A stretch of 62,113 bases of DNA from the NCBI RefSeq assembly GCF_900099905.1, contig NZ_FNEE01000032.1:1-62113 (forward strand), given 5' to 3'. Below, piece after piece: positions 7,724 to 14,928 of this stretch. Position numbers and translations under genes: made by a program. This DNA is from Mesorhizobium muleiense. Its GTDB lineage: Bacteria; Pseudomonadota; Alphaproteobacteria; Rhizobiales; Rhizobiaceae. Below the pieces are notes generated by a model that saw only the letters and a program-made list of their open reading frames with translations, ran no database searches and was not told the origin of the DNA. How positions within the stretch are numbered: the first letter of the stretch is position 1; each line of letters begins with the position of its first letter.

Positions 7724-8974
7724 TCACCCCACGATCTCCGCCGTCTCCACCACCGCATGGAACAGCACGTCGGCGCCGGCCGCCGCCCATTCCTTGGTGA
7801 TCTCCTCGGCCTCGTTGTGGCTGAGCCCGTCGACGCAAGGGCACATCACCATTGCCGTCGGCGCGACGCGGTTGATCCAGCAGGCGTCGTGGCCGGCGCC
7901 GGAGACGATGTTGCGATGCGTATAACCCAGGCGCTCGGCCGCATCCCGCACTGCCTTGACGCAGCCCGGATCGAAAGTCACCGGATCGAAATGGCCGACC
8001 TGGTCGATTTGATATTGGATGTCGAGCGCTTCGCAGATCGTGTCGATGCCTTCGCGGATGCGCTCGTCCATGGCGTCGAGCACTTCCTTTTCCGGCGAGC
8101 GGATGTCGATGGTGAACATGGTGCGGCCGGCGATGATGTTGCGCGAGTTCGGATAGACCTCCATGTGGCCGACCGCGCCGACGGCGTCGGGCTGATAGTC
8201 CATGGCGATCTCGTGCACCAGTTCGATCACCCGCGCCATGCCGAGCCCGGCATTGCGGCGCTTGGGCATCGGCGTCGAGCCGGTATGCGCCTCCTTGCCG
8301 GTCAGCGTCACCTGCAGCCATTTCAATCCCTGGCCATGGGTGACGACGCCGATGTCGATGCCCTCGTCTTCGAGGATCGGGCCCTGCTCGATATGCAGCT
8401 CGAAGAAGGCGTGGATCCTGCGCGCACCGACTTTCTCGCTGCCTTTCCAGCCGATGCGTTCGAGCTCCTCGCCGAATTTTTTGCCGTCCTTGTCGACATG
8501 TTCGTAGACGTCGGCCTGGTCGAGGACGCCGGCGAACACGCCGGATGCCATCATCGCCGGCGCAAAGCGCGCGCCTTCCTCGTTGGTCCAGTTGGTGACG
8601 ACGATCGGATGTTTTGTCTTGATGCCGAGCTCGTTGAGCGAGCGCACGATCTCCAGGCCGCCGAGCACGCCAAGCACGCCGTCATACTTGCCGCCGGTCG
8701 GCTGGGTGTCGAGATGGCTGCCGACATAGACCGGCGGCAGATCAGGGTCGGTGCCCTCGCGGCGGGCAAACATCGTGCCCATCTCGTCGAGGCCCATTTC
8801 AAGTCCCGCCGCCTCGCACCAGCGCTTGAACAGCTGCCGCCCCTCGCCGTCCGCGTCGGTCAAAGTCTGGCGATTGTTGCCGCCGGCAACGCCGGGGCCG
8901 ATCTTCGCCATCTCCATTATCGAATCCCACAAACGGTCTGAATTGATTCGCAGATTCTCGCCCGGAGCGGCCAT
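7724..8974 (-). CDS. M20-family Zn hydrolase, beta-ureidopropionase / N-carbamoyl-amino-acid hydrolase type
   Basis: 416 aa from the ATG at 8974 (MAAPGENLRINSDRLWDSI). The longer open frame upstream is a translation of repeat and DUF559 sequence and is rejected. Zn-ligand motifs of the HyuC/AllC/AmaB group are present: VGSHLDTQPTGGKYDG, NWTNEEGARFAPAMMASG (E in NEE), FFELHIEQGPILE, and the C-terminal SGAGHDACWI. The neighbours (hydA upstream in the pathway, beta-alanine transaminase next) make N-carbamoyl-beta-alanine the likely substrate, giving beta-alanine, CO2 and ammonia. Allantoate or L-carbamoyl-amino-acid hydrolase is possible by sequence alone. The start lies one base after the stop of the DUF559 gene. 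Confidence 0.92.
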   Translation of the reverse strand: MAAPGENLRINSDRLWDSIMEMAKIGPGVAGGNNRQTLTDADGEGRQLFKRWCEAAGLEMGLDEMGTMFARREGTDPDLPPVYVGSHLDTQPTGGKYDGVLGVLGGLEIVRSLNELGIKTKHPIVVTNWTNEEGARFAPAMMASGVFAGVLDQADVYEHVDKDGKKFGEELERIGWKGSEKVGARRIHAFFELHIEQGPILEDEGIDIGVVTHGQGLKWLQVTLTGKEAHTGSTPMPKRRNAGLGMARVIELVHEIAMDYQPDAVGAVGHMEVYPNSRNIIAGRTMFTIDIRSPEKEVLDAMDERIREGIDTICEALDIQYQIDQVGHFDPVTFDPGCVKAVRDAAERLGYTHRNIVSGAGHDACWINRVAPTAMVMCPCVDGLSHNEAEEITKEWAAAGADVLFHAVVETAEIVG

Positions 8975-8975
8975 T

Positions 8976-9422
8976 TTAATACCTTTTCGATTGCGGCACG
9001 CCGGCGTCCCCCTCCCCCTCGAGGGGAGGGTGACCGCGAAGCGGTCGGGTGGGGTCGCCGAACATGCGCGCGACCTTCTCCTTGACCACTTGCGCGACAT
9101 GCCAAGCGCTGTTTATGACATCAGGCTCGTCAACGCGGTAGACATCGAACCCGAGCGATCGCAGATAGGCATCACGGACAGCATCGTGCCGCTTGCCCCT
9201 CTCCTGCTCGTGCAAGTCGCCATCCACTTCCACGACCAGCTTTACCGCAAGACAGGCGAAGTCGACGATATAGGGTCCGATCGGGCACTGGCGACGGAAC
9301 TTGATACCGGCCGATTTCAGCTCGCGCAGTTCATACCACAGCAGGGATTCGCCCTTGGTCGCGTGAACTCGAAGCGCCCGCGCCTTTTGGCGCATTTCGA
9401 AGCTCACGCGGGTACGGGGCAT
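8976..9422 (-). CDS. DUF559 protein 2, Vsr-like PD-(D/E)XK nuclease fold, inside inverted repeats
   Basis: 148 aa (MPRTRVSFEMRQKARALR). The core shows TKGESLLWYELRELKSAG, KFRRQCPIGPYIVDFACL and KLVVEVDGDLHEQE, the same acidic pattern (E, D, E-x-D) as DUF559 protein 1, from which it otherwise differs widely. Its last 25 residues include DPTRPLRGHPPLEGEG, which is a translation of the repeat at 9010-9057. It is inserted, co-oriented, between the transaminase and the amidohydrolase genes, and its TAA ends one base before the next gene's ATG. A cell function is unknown. Confidence 0.87.
   Translation of the reverse strand: MPRTRVSFEMRQKARALRVHATKGESLLWYELRELKSAGIKFRRQCPIGPYIVDFACLAVKLVVEVDGDLHEQERGKRHDAVRDAYLRSLGFDVYRVDEPDVINSAWHVAQVVKEKVARMFGDPTRPLRGHPPLEGEGDAGVPQSKRY
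9010..9057. repeat. Left inverted repeat of DUF559 element 2 (family R4)
   Basis: 48 bp, the inverted match of 9470-9517 with two differences. It contains hairpins CCCCCTCGAGGGG and GACCGCGAAGCGGTC. The two differences from the partner copy fall on opposite sides of the second hairpin stem, so base pairing is kept (A-T in one copy, G-C in the other). Confidence 0.9.
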
Positions 9423-9469
9423 CAGAAGCGTCCTCGCAGCAAGAGATCAGGTTGGCGCGCGTCGCCACC

Positions 9470-9517
9470 GACCCCACCCGGCCGCTTCGCGGCCACCCTC
9501 CCCTCGAGGGGGAGGGA
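9470..9517. repeat. Right inverted repeat of DUF559 element 2 (family R4)
   Basis: 48 bp, partner of 9010-9057, with hairpin GGCCGCTTCGCGGCC. It lies between the DUF559 start (9422) and the transaminase stop (9535). Confidence 0.9.
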
Positions 9518-9534
9518 TATCCGTGCCCAGTTCT

Positions 9535-10863
9535 TCAATCCACCGCCCTCAGCACTTCACGCACATGGTCGATCAATTCGTTGATCTGGCCCTTGGTGAT
9601 GATCAGCGGCGGCGACAGCGCGATGATGTCGCCGGTGGTGCGGATCAGCGCGCCGCGCTCGAACGCTTTCACAAAAGCCGAGAAGGCACGCTTGGTCGGA
9701 CTGCCGGGGATGGGCGCCAGCTCGATCGCGCCGATCAGGCCGATGTTTCTGATGTCGATGACGTTCGGCTCGCCCTTCAGCGAATGCAGCGCGTCTTCCC
9801 AATACGGCGCCAGTTCCTGGCCGCGGGTCAGCAGGCCCTCTTCCTTATAGGTGTCGAGCGTGCCCAGCGCCGCCGCACAGGCGATCGGATTGCCCGAATA
9901 GGTGTAGCCGTGAAAGAACTCGATCATATGCTCGGGGCCGGTCATGAAGGCGTCGTGGATTTCCTTCTTGACGAACACCGCGCCCATCGGAATGACGCCG
10001 TTGGAGACACCCTTGGCGGTGGTCATGATATCGGGCGTGACGCCGAAATAGTCGGCGGCAAACGGCGTGCCGAGACGGCCGAAGCCGGTGATGACCTCGT
10101 CGAAGATCAAAAGGATGCCGTGCCTGGTGCAAATCTCGCGCAGCCTCTCGAGATAGCCCTTCGGCGGCAGGATGACGCCGGTGGAACCGGCCACCGGCTC
10201 GACGATGACGGCCGCGATGGTCGAGGCGTCGTGCAGCGCGACGATGCGCTCCAACTCGTTGGCCAGTTCCGCGCCATGCTCGGGCACGCCCTTGGTGAAC
10301 GAATTCTTCTCGGGCAGGTGGGTGTGCGGCATGTGGTCGACGCCGCCGAGCAGCGTGCCGAACATCTTGCGGTTGGTGACGATGCCGCCGACCGAGATGC
10401 CGCCGAAATTGACGCCGTGATAGCCGCGCTCGCGGCCGATCAGGCGGGTGCGCGAGCCCTCGCCTCTGGCGCGGTGATAGGCGATCGCCATCTTCAGCGC
10501 GGTCTCGACCGATTCCGATCCGGAATTGGTGAAGAACACGTGGTCCATGCCCTCCGGCGCCAGGTCGACCAAACGGTTCGCCAATTCGAAGACGATCGGG
10601 TGACCCATCTGGAACGCCGGCGCATAGTCGAGCTCTGCGGCCTGGCTCTGGATCGCCTCGGTGATCTTCGGCCGGCAGTGGCCGGCATTGACGCACCACA
10701 GGCCGGCAGTGCCGTCTAAAACCGTACGACCGTCGCTCGTCGTGTAATGCATGTCCTTGGCGGACACCATCATGCGCGGCGCCTGCTTGAACTGCCGGTT
10801 TGCCGTGAACGGCATCCAGAATGCGCTGAGATCGTTCGGCGTGACTTTCAGCCGGTTGGACAT
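9535..10863 (-). CDS. Class III aminotransferase, beta-alanine (omega-amino acid):pyruvate type
   Basis: 442 aa from the ATG at 10863; a TTG two codons earlier is possible but GGGGAAG is placed well for the ATG. Family hallmarks: TNSGSESVETALKMA (phosphate site), ERGYHGVNFGG, LIFDEVITGFGRLG (the PLP Asp) and TTAKGVSNG (the catalytic Lys in the AKG motif). The opening, FWMPFTANRQFKQAPRM, is typical of beta-alanine:pyruvate transaminases. It would convert beta-alanine or beta-aminoisobutyrate, the end products of the pathway, to semialdehydes. It is the first gene of the operon running to hydA; the RutR-like operator lies about 95 bp upstream. Confidence 0.92.
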   Translation of the reverse strand: MSNRLKVTPNDLSAFWMPFTANRQFKQAPRMMVSAKDMHYTTSDGRTVLDGTAGLWCVNAGHCRPKITEAIQSQAAELDYAPAFQMGHPIVFELANRLVDLAPEGMDHVFFTNSGSESVETALKMAIAYHRARGEGSRTRLIGRERGYHGVNFGGISVGGIVTNRKMFGTLLGGVDHMPHTHLPEKNSFTKGVPEHGAELANELERIVALHDASTIAAVIVEPVAGSTGVILPPKGYLERLREICTRHGILLIFDEVITGFGRLGTPFAADYFGVTPDIMTTAKGVSNGVIPMGAVFVKKEIHDAFMTGPEHMIEFFHGYTYSGNPIACAAALGTLDTYKEEGLLTRGQELAPYWEDALHSLKGEPNVIDIRNIGLIGAIELAPIPGSPTKRAFSAFVKAFERGALIRTTGDIIALSPPLIITKGQINELIDHVREVLRAVD

Positions 10864-10956
10864 GACCAAGACTTCCCCTTGTAACCTGTTTCGGTGCGGC
10901 TAACGCTTGGTCTTCCCGACACTTGGTCTCTGCTGCGTTTTCGTGCTACGCAAATT

Positions 10957-10972
10957 TTGACCGATTGGACAA
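10957..10972. promoter_or_regulatory. RutR-type operator candidate, transaminase/rutR intergenic region
   Basis: TTGACCGATTGGACAA matches the E. coli RutR consensus TTGACCA-nn-TGGTCAA at all defined positions but two. It lies in the divergent gap between the transaminase (starting at 10863) and rutR (11106), so it could control both. The site is seen in sequence; binding is inferred. Confidence 0.7.
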
Positions 10973-11105
10973 ACGTTAGCACCGCCCTGTCGGCGGTCAA
11001 GGGATTACTAGCGGAAATGCGGCAGCTGAGGCGCGCTCCACAGGCCGGAGAAAAACTGGTCCAGAGTATTGGTCCAGATCGCTCTCCAACCCAGGATATG
11101 CCGCG

Positions 11106-11747
11106 GTGACGGCCGACATGGAAATTCCCGCTCCTCGCCGCACCCGCATCCAGCAGGAAAAGCGCGAGCTGATCCTGGAGGCGGCGCTCGAGGTGTTCTC
11201 GACCAGCGGCTTTCGCGGCTCGACCATCGACCAGATCGCCGAAGCCGCCGGCATGTCGAAGCCGAACCTGCTCTACTATTTCCGCCGCAAGGAGGATATC
11301 CACGAGACGCTGATGCAGCGGCTTCTGGACACCTGGCTGGCGCCGCTGCGCGAACTCGACGACATCGGCGATCCCTTGACCGAATTGCGCAGCTATATCA
11401 GGCGCAAGCTCGAAATGGCGCGCGATTTCCCCAGGGAAAGCCGCCTGTTCGCCAACGAGATCCTGCAGGGCGCGCCGCGCATCATGCCGATGCTGGAAGG
11501 CGAGCTGAAGACGCTGGTCGACGAGAAGGCCGCCGTCATCAAGGGCTGGATGCGCGCCGGCAAGATCGCATCCACCGACCCCTGGCACCTGATCTTCTCG
11601 ATCTGGGCGACGACGCAGCACTATGCCGATTTCGACGTTCAGGTCCGCGCCGTGCTCGGCCCCGACCGCGGCGGCGACGGCCGCTTCGAGGATGCTGCAA
11701 GATTTCTCGAACAATTGTTCATCGACGGGCTGAAGCCGAAGATCTGA
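11106..11747 (+). CDS. rutR: RutR-family TetR transcriptional regulator
   Basis: 213 aa from GTG at 11106 (an ATG lies four codons later). An N-terminal TetR helix-turn-helix (LILEAALEVFSTSGFRGSTIDQIAEAAGMSKPNLLYYF, in two halves) is followed by a ligand domain very like E. coli RutR: TWLAPLREL, YIRRKLEMARDFPRESRLFANEIL, GWMRAGKI and WATTQHYADF. RutR is released from DNA by uracil and thymine. Here it is divergent from the transaminase-hydA operon and carries a matching palindrome in its own upstream region, so it is the probable regulator of the pyrimidine genes. In E. coli the same regulator controls the Rut pathway, not this reductive one. Confidence 0.92.
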   Translation: MTADMEIPAPRRTRIQQEKRELILEAALEVFSTSGFRGSTIDQIAEAAGMSKPNLLYYFRRKEDIHETLMQRLLDTWLAPLRELDDIGDPLTELRSYIRRKLEMARDFPRESRLFANEILQGAPRIMPMLEGELKTLVDEKAAVIKGWMRAGKIASTDPWHLIFSIWATTQHYADFDVQVRAVLGPDRGGDGRFEDAARFLEQLFIDGLKPKI

Positions 11748-11830
11748 AGCTTCAGCAATATGGTTTGACAGATTGAGACCGTTTGCCAGAGGCTACGGCG
11801 GCTGCCTCCGCGAAGCGACCGACCGAACCA

Positions 11831-12208
11831 TCAAAGCGGCTGCGCCGCCAGCGCCAGGAAACCTCCAGTCAGCGCCACGTTGCCGACAAAGCCGTTGATG
11901 CGCGACGCGCGCTCGGGCCCCTGATGATCCCAGAAATTGTGGAACATCGGCGTGGCCACCATCAGGAACAGCACCAGGCACAGAGCCGCGGCAGCGGTCC
12001 AGACACCTGATATCACCAGCGCTCCGGATACGATTTGCAGGACGATCCCCAACCACAGCATCAGCCGCGCCTGCGGCACGCCTCGCGTCGTCATCAGCTG
12101 GATCAGGAAGCCTGCATTCTGGATGTTGCGCAGGCCGGCAAAGACAAAGGCGCCGCCAAGCAGCAGGCGTGCGGCAACCAGAATCTCATTCTCAAAATTC
12201 GACAACAT
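11831..12208 (-). CDS. DoxX-family membrane protein
   Basis: 125 aa with about four membrane segments: ILVAARLLLGGAFVFAGLR, LMLWLGIVLQIVSGALVI, AAALCLVLFLMVATPMFHNFWDH and GNVALTGGFLALA. The FAGLRNI turn after helix 1 and the HNFWDH motif are typical of DoxX/SURF4-like proteins. It is the last gene of an Rrf2 - AhpD-like - DoxX operon (64 bp after the AhpD-like gene). Related groupings respond to thiol or oxidant stress; the specific role here is not known. Confidence 0.88.
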   Translation of the reverse strand: MLSNFENEILVAARLLLGGAFVFAGLRNIQNAGFLIQLMTTRGVPQARLMLWLGIVLQIVSGALVISGVWTAAAALCLVLFLMVATPMFHNFWDHQGPERASRINGFVGNVALTGGFLALAAQPL

Positions 12209-12271
12209 GGTCTTGATCCCAAAGCAAAAAGAGACGCGCGGCGTTAAGGCTGCCCACCCAGTTTCGTCCGC

Positions 12272-12730
12272 TCAGGCGGCCTTGGCAGCCGCTACCGGAT
12301 GAATGGCGTGGAAGGGCACGCAGAGCCGGTTCCAGGTGTTGATCATGCCGATCGCGACGGACAGCTTGACCAGTTCCTCTTCCGAGAAGTGTTCGAGCGT
12401 GCGAGCATAGAGATCGTCCGGCACGCCGCTGTCGGCGATCTTCGTCACCACGTCGGTCCAGGCGAAGGCGGCGCGTTCGCGCTCGGAAAACAGCGGCGAT
12501 TCCTTCCAGGCGGAGACGAGATAGAGCCGCTGCTCGGTCTCGCCATCTCGGCGCGCCTCGCGGCTATGCATCTCGACGCAGTACGAACAGCCATTGATCT
12601 GCGACGCCCGCAGCTTGATCAGATGCAGCAGGCCTTCCTCGAGCCCGCACTCGTCGACTGCCTTGTTGAGCGCCGATACCGCTTTCATGATTTCCGGCGC
12701 CGCGCCGAAGAATTGCAGCCTCTGTTTCAT
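12272..12730 (-). CDS. AhpD-like carboxymuconolactone decarboxylase-family protein
   Basis: 152 aa from the ATG at 12730 (MKQRLQFFGA); the longer upstream frame overlaps the Rrf2 gene and is a shadow. The key motif INGCSYCVEMHSREAR contains the CxxC-x3-H redox site of AhpD-type peroxidase partners, with E35/E36-type acidic residues before it. AWTDVVTKI and IGMINTWNRLCV are the usual later helices. It lies 11 bp after the Rrf2 gene and probably acts as a small thiol-dependent antioxidant enzyme under that regulator. Confidence 0.9.
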   Translation of the reverse strand: MKQRLQFFGAAPEIMKAVSALNKAVDECGLEEGLLHLIKLRASQINGCSYCVEMHSREARRDGETEQRLYLVSAWKESPLFSERERAAFAWTDVVTKIADSGVPDDLYARTLEHFSEEELVKLSVAIGMINTWNRLCVPFHAIHPVAAAKAA

Positions 12731-12741
12731 TCTCTTACCCT

Positions 12742-13260
12742 TCACGCTTGCTTGGTTGAACTGGATTTCTGCGGTCGTTGATGGCGCTCGACAAAGGCGC
12801 AGTTGGCGGCGACTGAACGGGGATCGGCGTCGCTCATATAGTCGGCAACGATGTCGGACAGCCGGGACTCGGCAAGAGCGGCGCGATAGGCGCGCTCGGC
12901 CTTCAGCATCGCGACGCTGATGCCGCAAGGTTTGACATAGGCCGAGGCATCGAGCCTGGCCGGCCCGCGCTGACGGATTTCGCCGCAACGGAAGGCCGGT
13001 TCGCGTCCTTCGACGGCGAGCACGATGTCGAGCAGCGTTATGCGCTCCGCCGGCCGCGCCAGCCGGAAACCGCCCGATGGCCCGGGCACCGATTCCAGGA
13101 TGCCCGACGCCGTCAGCGCGTTGAGATGCTTGAGCAGATAGCTCGGCGACAGGCCGAACGCTTCCGCCATGGCAGCACCCGGCATGGTCGCCGCGCCCTC
13201 CACGCCGGCAAGCATGGCGGCGCAGTGGATGGCCGCTTCAACGCCCTCGCCCAGCTTCAT
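12742..13260 (-). CDS. Rrf2-family transcriptional regulator
   Basis: 172 aa. The winged-helix N-terminus (GVEAAIHCAAMLAG, MAEAFGLSPSYLLKHLNALTASGIL, SGGFRLARPAERITLLDIV) is Rrf2-like. Cysteines follow in EPAFRCGEIRQRG, YVKPCGIS and ANCAF, a spacing reminiscent of metal- or redox-sensing Rrf2 proteins, though not the exact IscR cluster triad. It is the first gene of the operon with the AhpD-like and DoxX genes and is likely a redox sensor. A near-perfect inverted repeat lies just upstream. Confidence 0.9.
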   Translation of the reverse strand: MKLGEGVEAAIHCAAMLAGVEGAATMPGAAMAEAFGLSPSYLLKHLNALTASGILESVPGPSGGFRLARPAERITLLDIVLAVEGREPAFRCGEIRQRGPARLDASAYVKPCGISVAMLKAERAYRAALAESRLSDIVADYMSDADPRSVAANCAFVERHQRPQKSSSTKQA

Positions 13261-13296
13261 TTTTTTGAGTCCAAATTCATGGATATATCTTATCGT

Positions 13297-13311
13297 GGAT
13301 AATTTTTATCC
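13297..13311. promoter_or_regulatory. Palindrome GGATAA-TTT-TTATCC upstream of rrf2
   Basis: Perfect 6-bp arms with a 3-bp spacer, 37 bases before the Rrf2 start codon in an AT-rich patch. An additional TATCTTATC lies between it and the gene. This fits an autoregulatory operator overlapping the promoter; binding is inferred. Confidence 0.55.
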
Positions 13312-13375
13312 GCATTAGGAAATTAAGAGTCTCGACGCCGGATGGCTGCGCTGACGGCGATTTTATACGATCGAT

Positions 13376-13559
13376 GGCGCTGCCCCTCATTGCCCTGCCG
13401 GGCATTTCTCCCCGTATAGTGACGGGGAGAAAGACGCTATCACCGATGATTTTCGCCAATTATCGGCGGTGCAAAAAGGGCGGCGAGGTTGCGGCAATCC
13501 CCCTTCTTCCCGTCACTATACGGGGAGAAGGTGCCGGCAGGCGGATGAGGGGCAGCGCC
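13376..13559. repeat. Bipartite palindromic repeat, family R1, copy 1
   Basis: 184 bp. The outer ends GGCGCTGCCCCTCAT and ATGAGGGGCAGCGCC are inverted. Inner arms repeat TCTCCCCGTATAGTGACGG / CCGTCACTATACGGGGAGA. The middle, about 75 bp, differs from copy 2 (42966-43148) while the arms are nearly identical. No gene is inside. It fills the gap between the Rrf2 promoter and the preA stop. Confidence 0.9.
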
Positions 13560-13608
13560 AACCTCGACAATTCAACCGGACGAAACCGATCTGGCGCTTC
13601 GACCAAAC

Positions 13609-14928
13609 TTACTCCGCGGCCACCTTTGCCATCGGGTTGTTTGGATGCGTCGTCCAGTTGGCGTAGACCGGCGACACCGGTCTGCCAGTGCGCTGGTCGA
13701 TGACGCCGGCCGCCAGCGGCTCCATGGTGATACAGTTCTCGACAGGGCAGACATTGACGCAGAGGTTGCAGCCGACGCATTCGGCCTCGATCACCTCGAA
13801 ATGCCGCTTGCCGTCCACCATGCTGGTGATCGCCTGGTGCGAGGTGTCCTCGCAGGCGATGTGGCAGCGGCCGCATTTGATGCAGGCCTCCTGGTCGATA
13901 TGCGCCTTGGCGACGTAATTGAGGTTGAGATATTGCCAGTCGGTGACGTTGGGCGTGGCGCGGCCGACGATATCGTCGAGCGAGGCATGGCCCTTCTCGT
14001 CCATCCAGTTTTCGAGGCCGGCGATCATCTCCTGCACGATCTTGAAGCCATAGGTCATCGCCGCCGTGCACACCTGCACATTGCCGGCGCCGAGCGCCAT
14101 GAATTCGGCAGCGTCGCGCCACGTGGTGATGCCGCCGATGCCGGAGATCGGCAGGCCGTGGGTTTCCGGATCGCGGGCGATCTCGGCGACCATGTTCATG
14201 GCGATCGGCTTCACCGCCGGGCCGCAATAGCCGCCATGCGAACCCTTGCCGTCGATCGTCGGCTCCGGTGCGAAACTGTCGAGATTGACGCCGGTGATCG
14301 AATTGATGGTGTTGATCAGCGACACCGCGTCGGTGCCGCCGGCATGGGCGGCGCGCGCCGGCTTGCGTATGTCGGTAATGTTCGGCGTCAGCTTGGTGAT
14401 CACAGGCATGCGGGTGTTGGCCTTGCACCAGCGCACTACCATTTCGATGTATTCCGGCACCTGGCCGACGGCGGCGCCCATGCCGCGTTCCGACATGCCG
14501 TGCGGGCAGCCGAAATTGAGCTCGATGCCGTCGGCCCCGGTCTCCTCGACCACCGGCAGGATCGCCTTCCACGCATGCTCCTCGCAAGGCACCATCAGCG
14601 AGACGACGATGGCGCGGTCGGGCCAGTCCATCTTGACCTGCTTGATCTCGCGCAGATTGGTCTGCAAGTCGCGGTCGGTGATCAGCTCGATGTTGTTCAA
14701 GCCGAGCAGGCGGCGATCGGCGCCCCAGATCGCGCCATAGCGCGGGCCGTTGACATTGACCACCGGCGGCCCCTCTTCGCCGAGCGTCTTCCAGACAACG
14801 CCGCCCCAGCCCGCCCTGAAGGCGCGGATGACATTGTAGGCCTTGTCGGTCGGCGGCGCCGAGGCTAGCCAGAACGGATTCGGCGATTTGATGCCGACGA
14901 AATTGTTTCTGATATCTGCCATGCTCAT
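13609..14928 (-). CDS. preA: NAD-dependent dihydropyrimidine dehydrogenase, catalytic subunit
   Basis: 439 aa. An N-terminal dihydroorotate-dehydrogenase-like FMN barrel (ELNFGCPHGMSERGMG with the catalytic Cys-type loop, ITKLTPNITDI, SGIGGITTW) is followed by two 4Fe-4S clusters, CIKCGRCHIAC near residue 347 and CVGCNLCVNVCP near 382. It reduces uracil and thymine to the dihydro forms in the cytoplasm, as a heteromer with PreT. The start overlaps the preT stop (ATGA), showing coupling. Length and motifs match E. coli PreA and the C-terminal half of mammalian DPD. Confidence 0.96.
   Translation of the reverse strand: MSMADIRNNFVGIKSPNPFWLASAPPTDKAYNVIRAFRAGWGGVVWKTLGEEGPPVVNVNGPRYGAIWGADRRLLGLNNIELITDRDLQTNLREIKQVKMDWPDRAIVVSLMVPCEEHAWKAILPVVEETGADGIELNFGCPHGMSERGMGAAVGQVPEYIEMVVRWCKANTRMPVITKLTPNITDIRKPARAAHAGGTDAVSLINTINSITGVNLDSFAPEPTIDGKGSHGGYCGPAVKPIAMNMVAEIARDPETHGLPISGIGGITTWRDAAEFMALGAGNVQVCTAAMTYGFKIVQEMIAGLENWMDEKGHASLDDIVGRATPNVTDWQYLNLNYVAKAHIDQEACIKCGRCHIACEDTSHQAITSMVDGKRHFEVIEAECVGCNLCVNVCPVENCITMEPLAAGVIDQRTGRPVSPVYANWTTHPNNPMAKVAAE

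Noticed and set aside
8975..9100. Longer N-terminus of the carbamoyl hydrolase
   Set aside because: These codons overlap the DUF559 gene and R4 repeat in another frame, and the family begins near the ATG at 8974.
9068..9100. TTGACCACTTG as a third RutR site
   Set aside because: It lies inside the DUF559-2 coding region and only one half matches.
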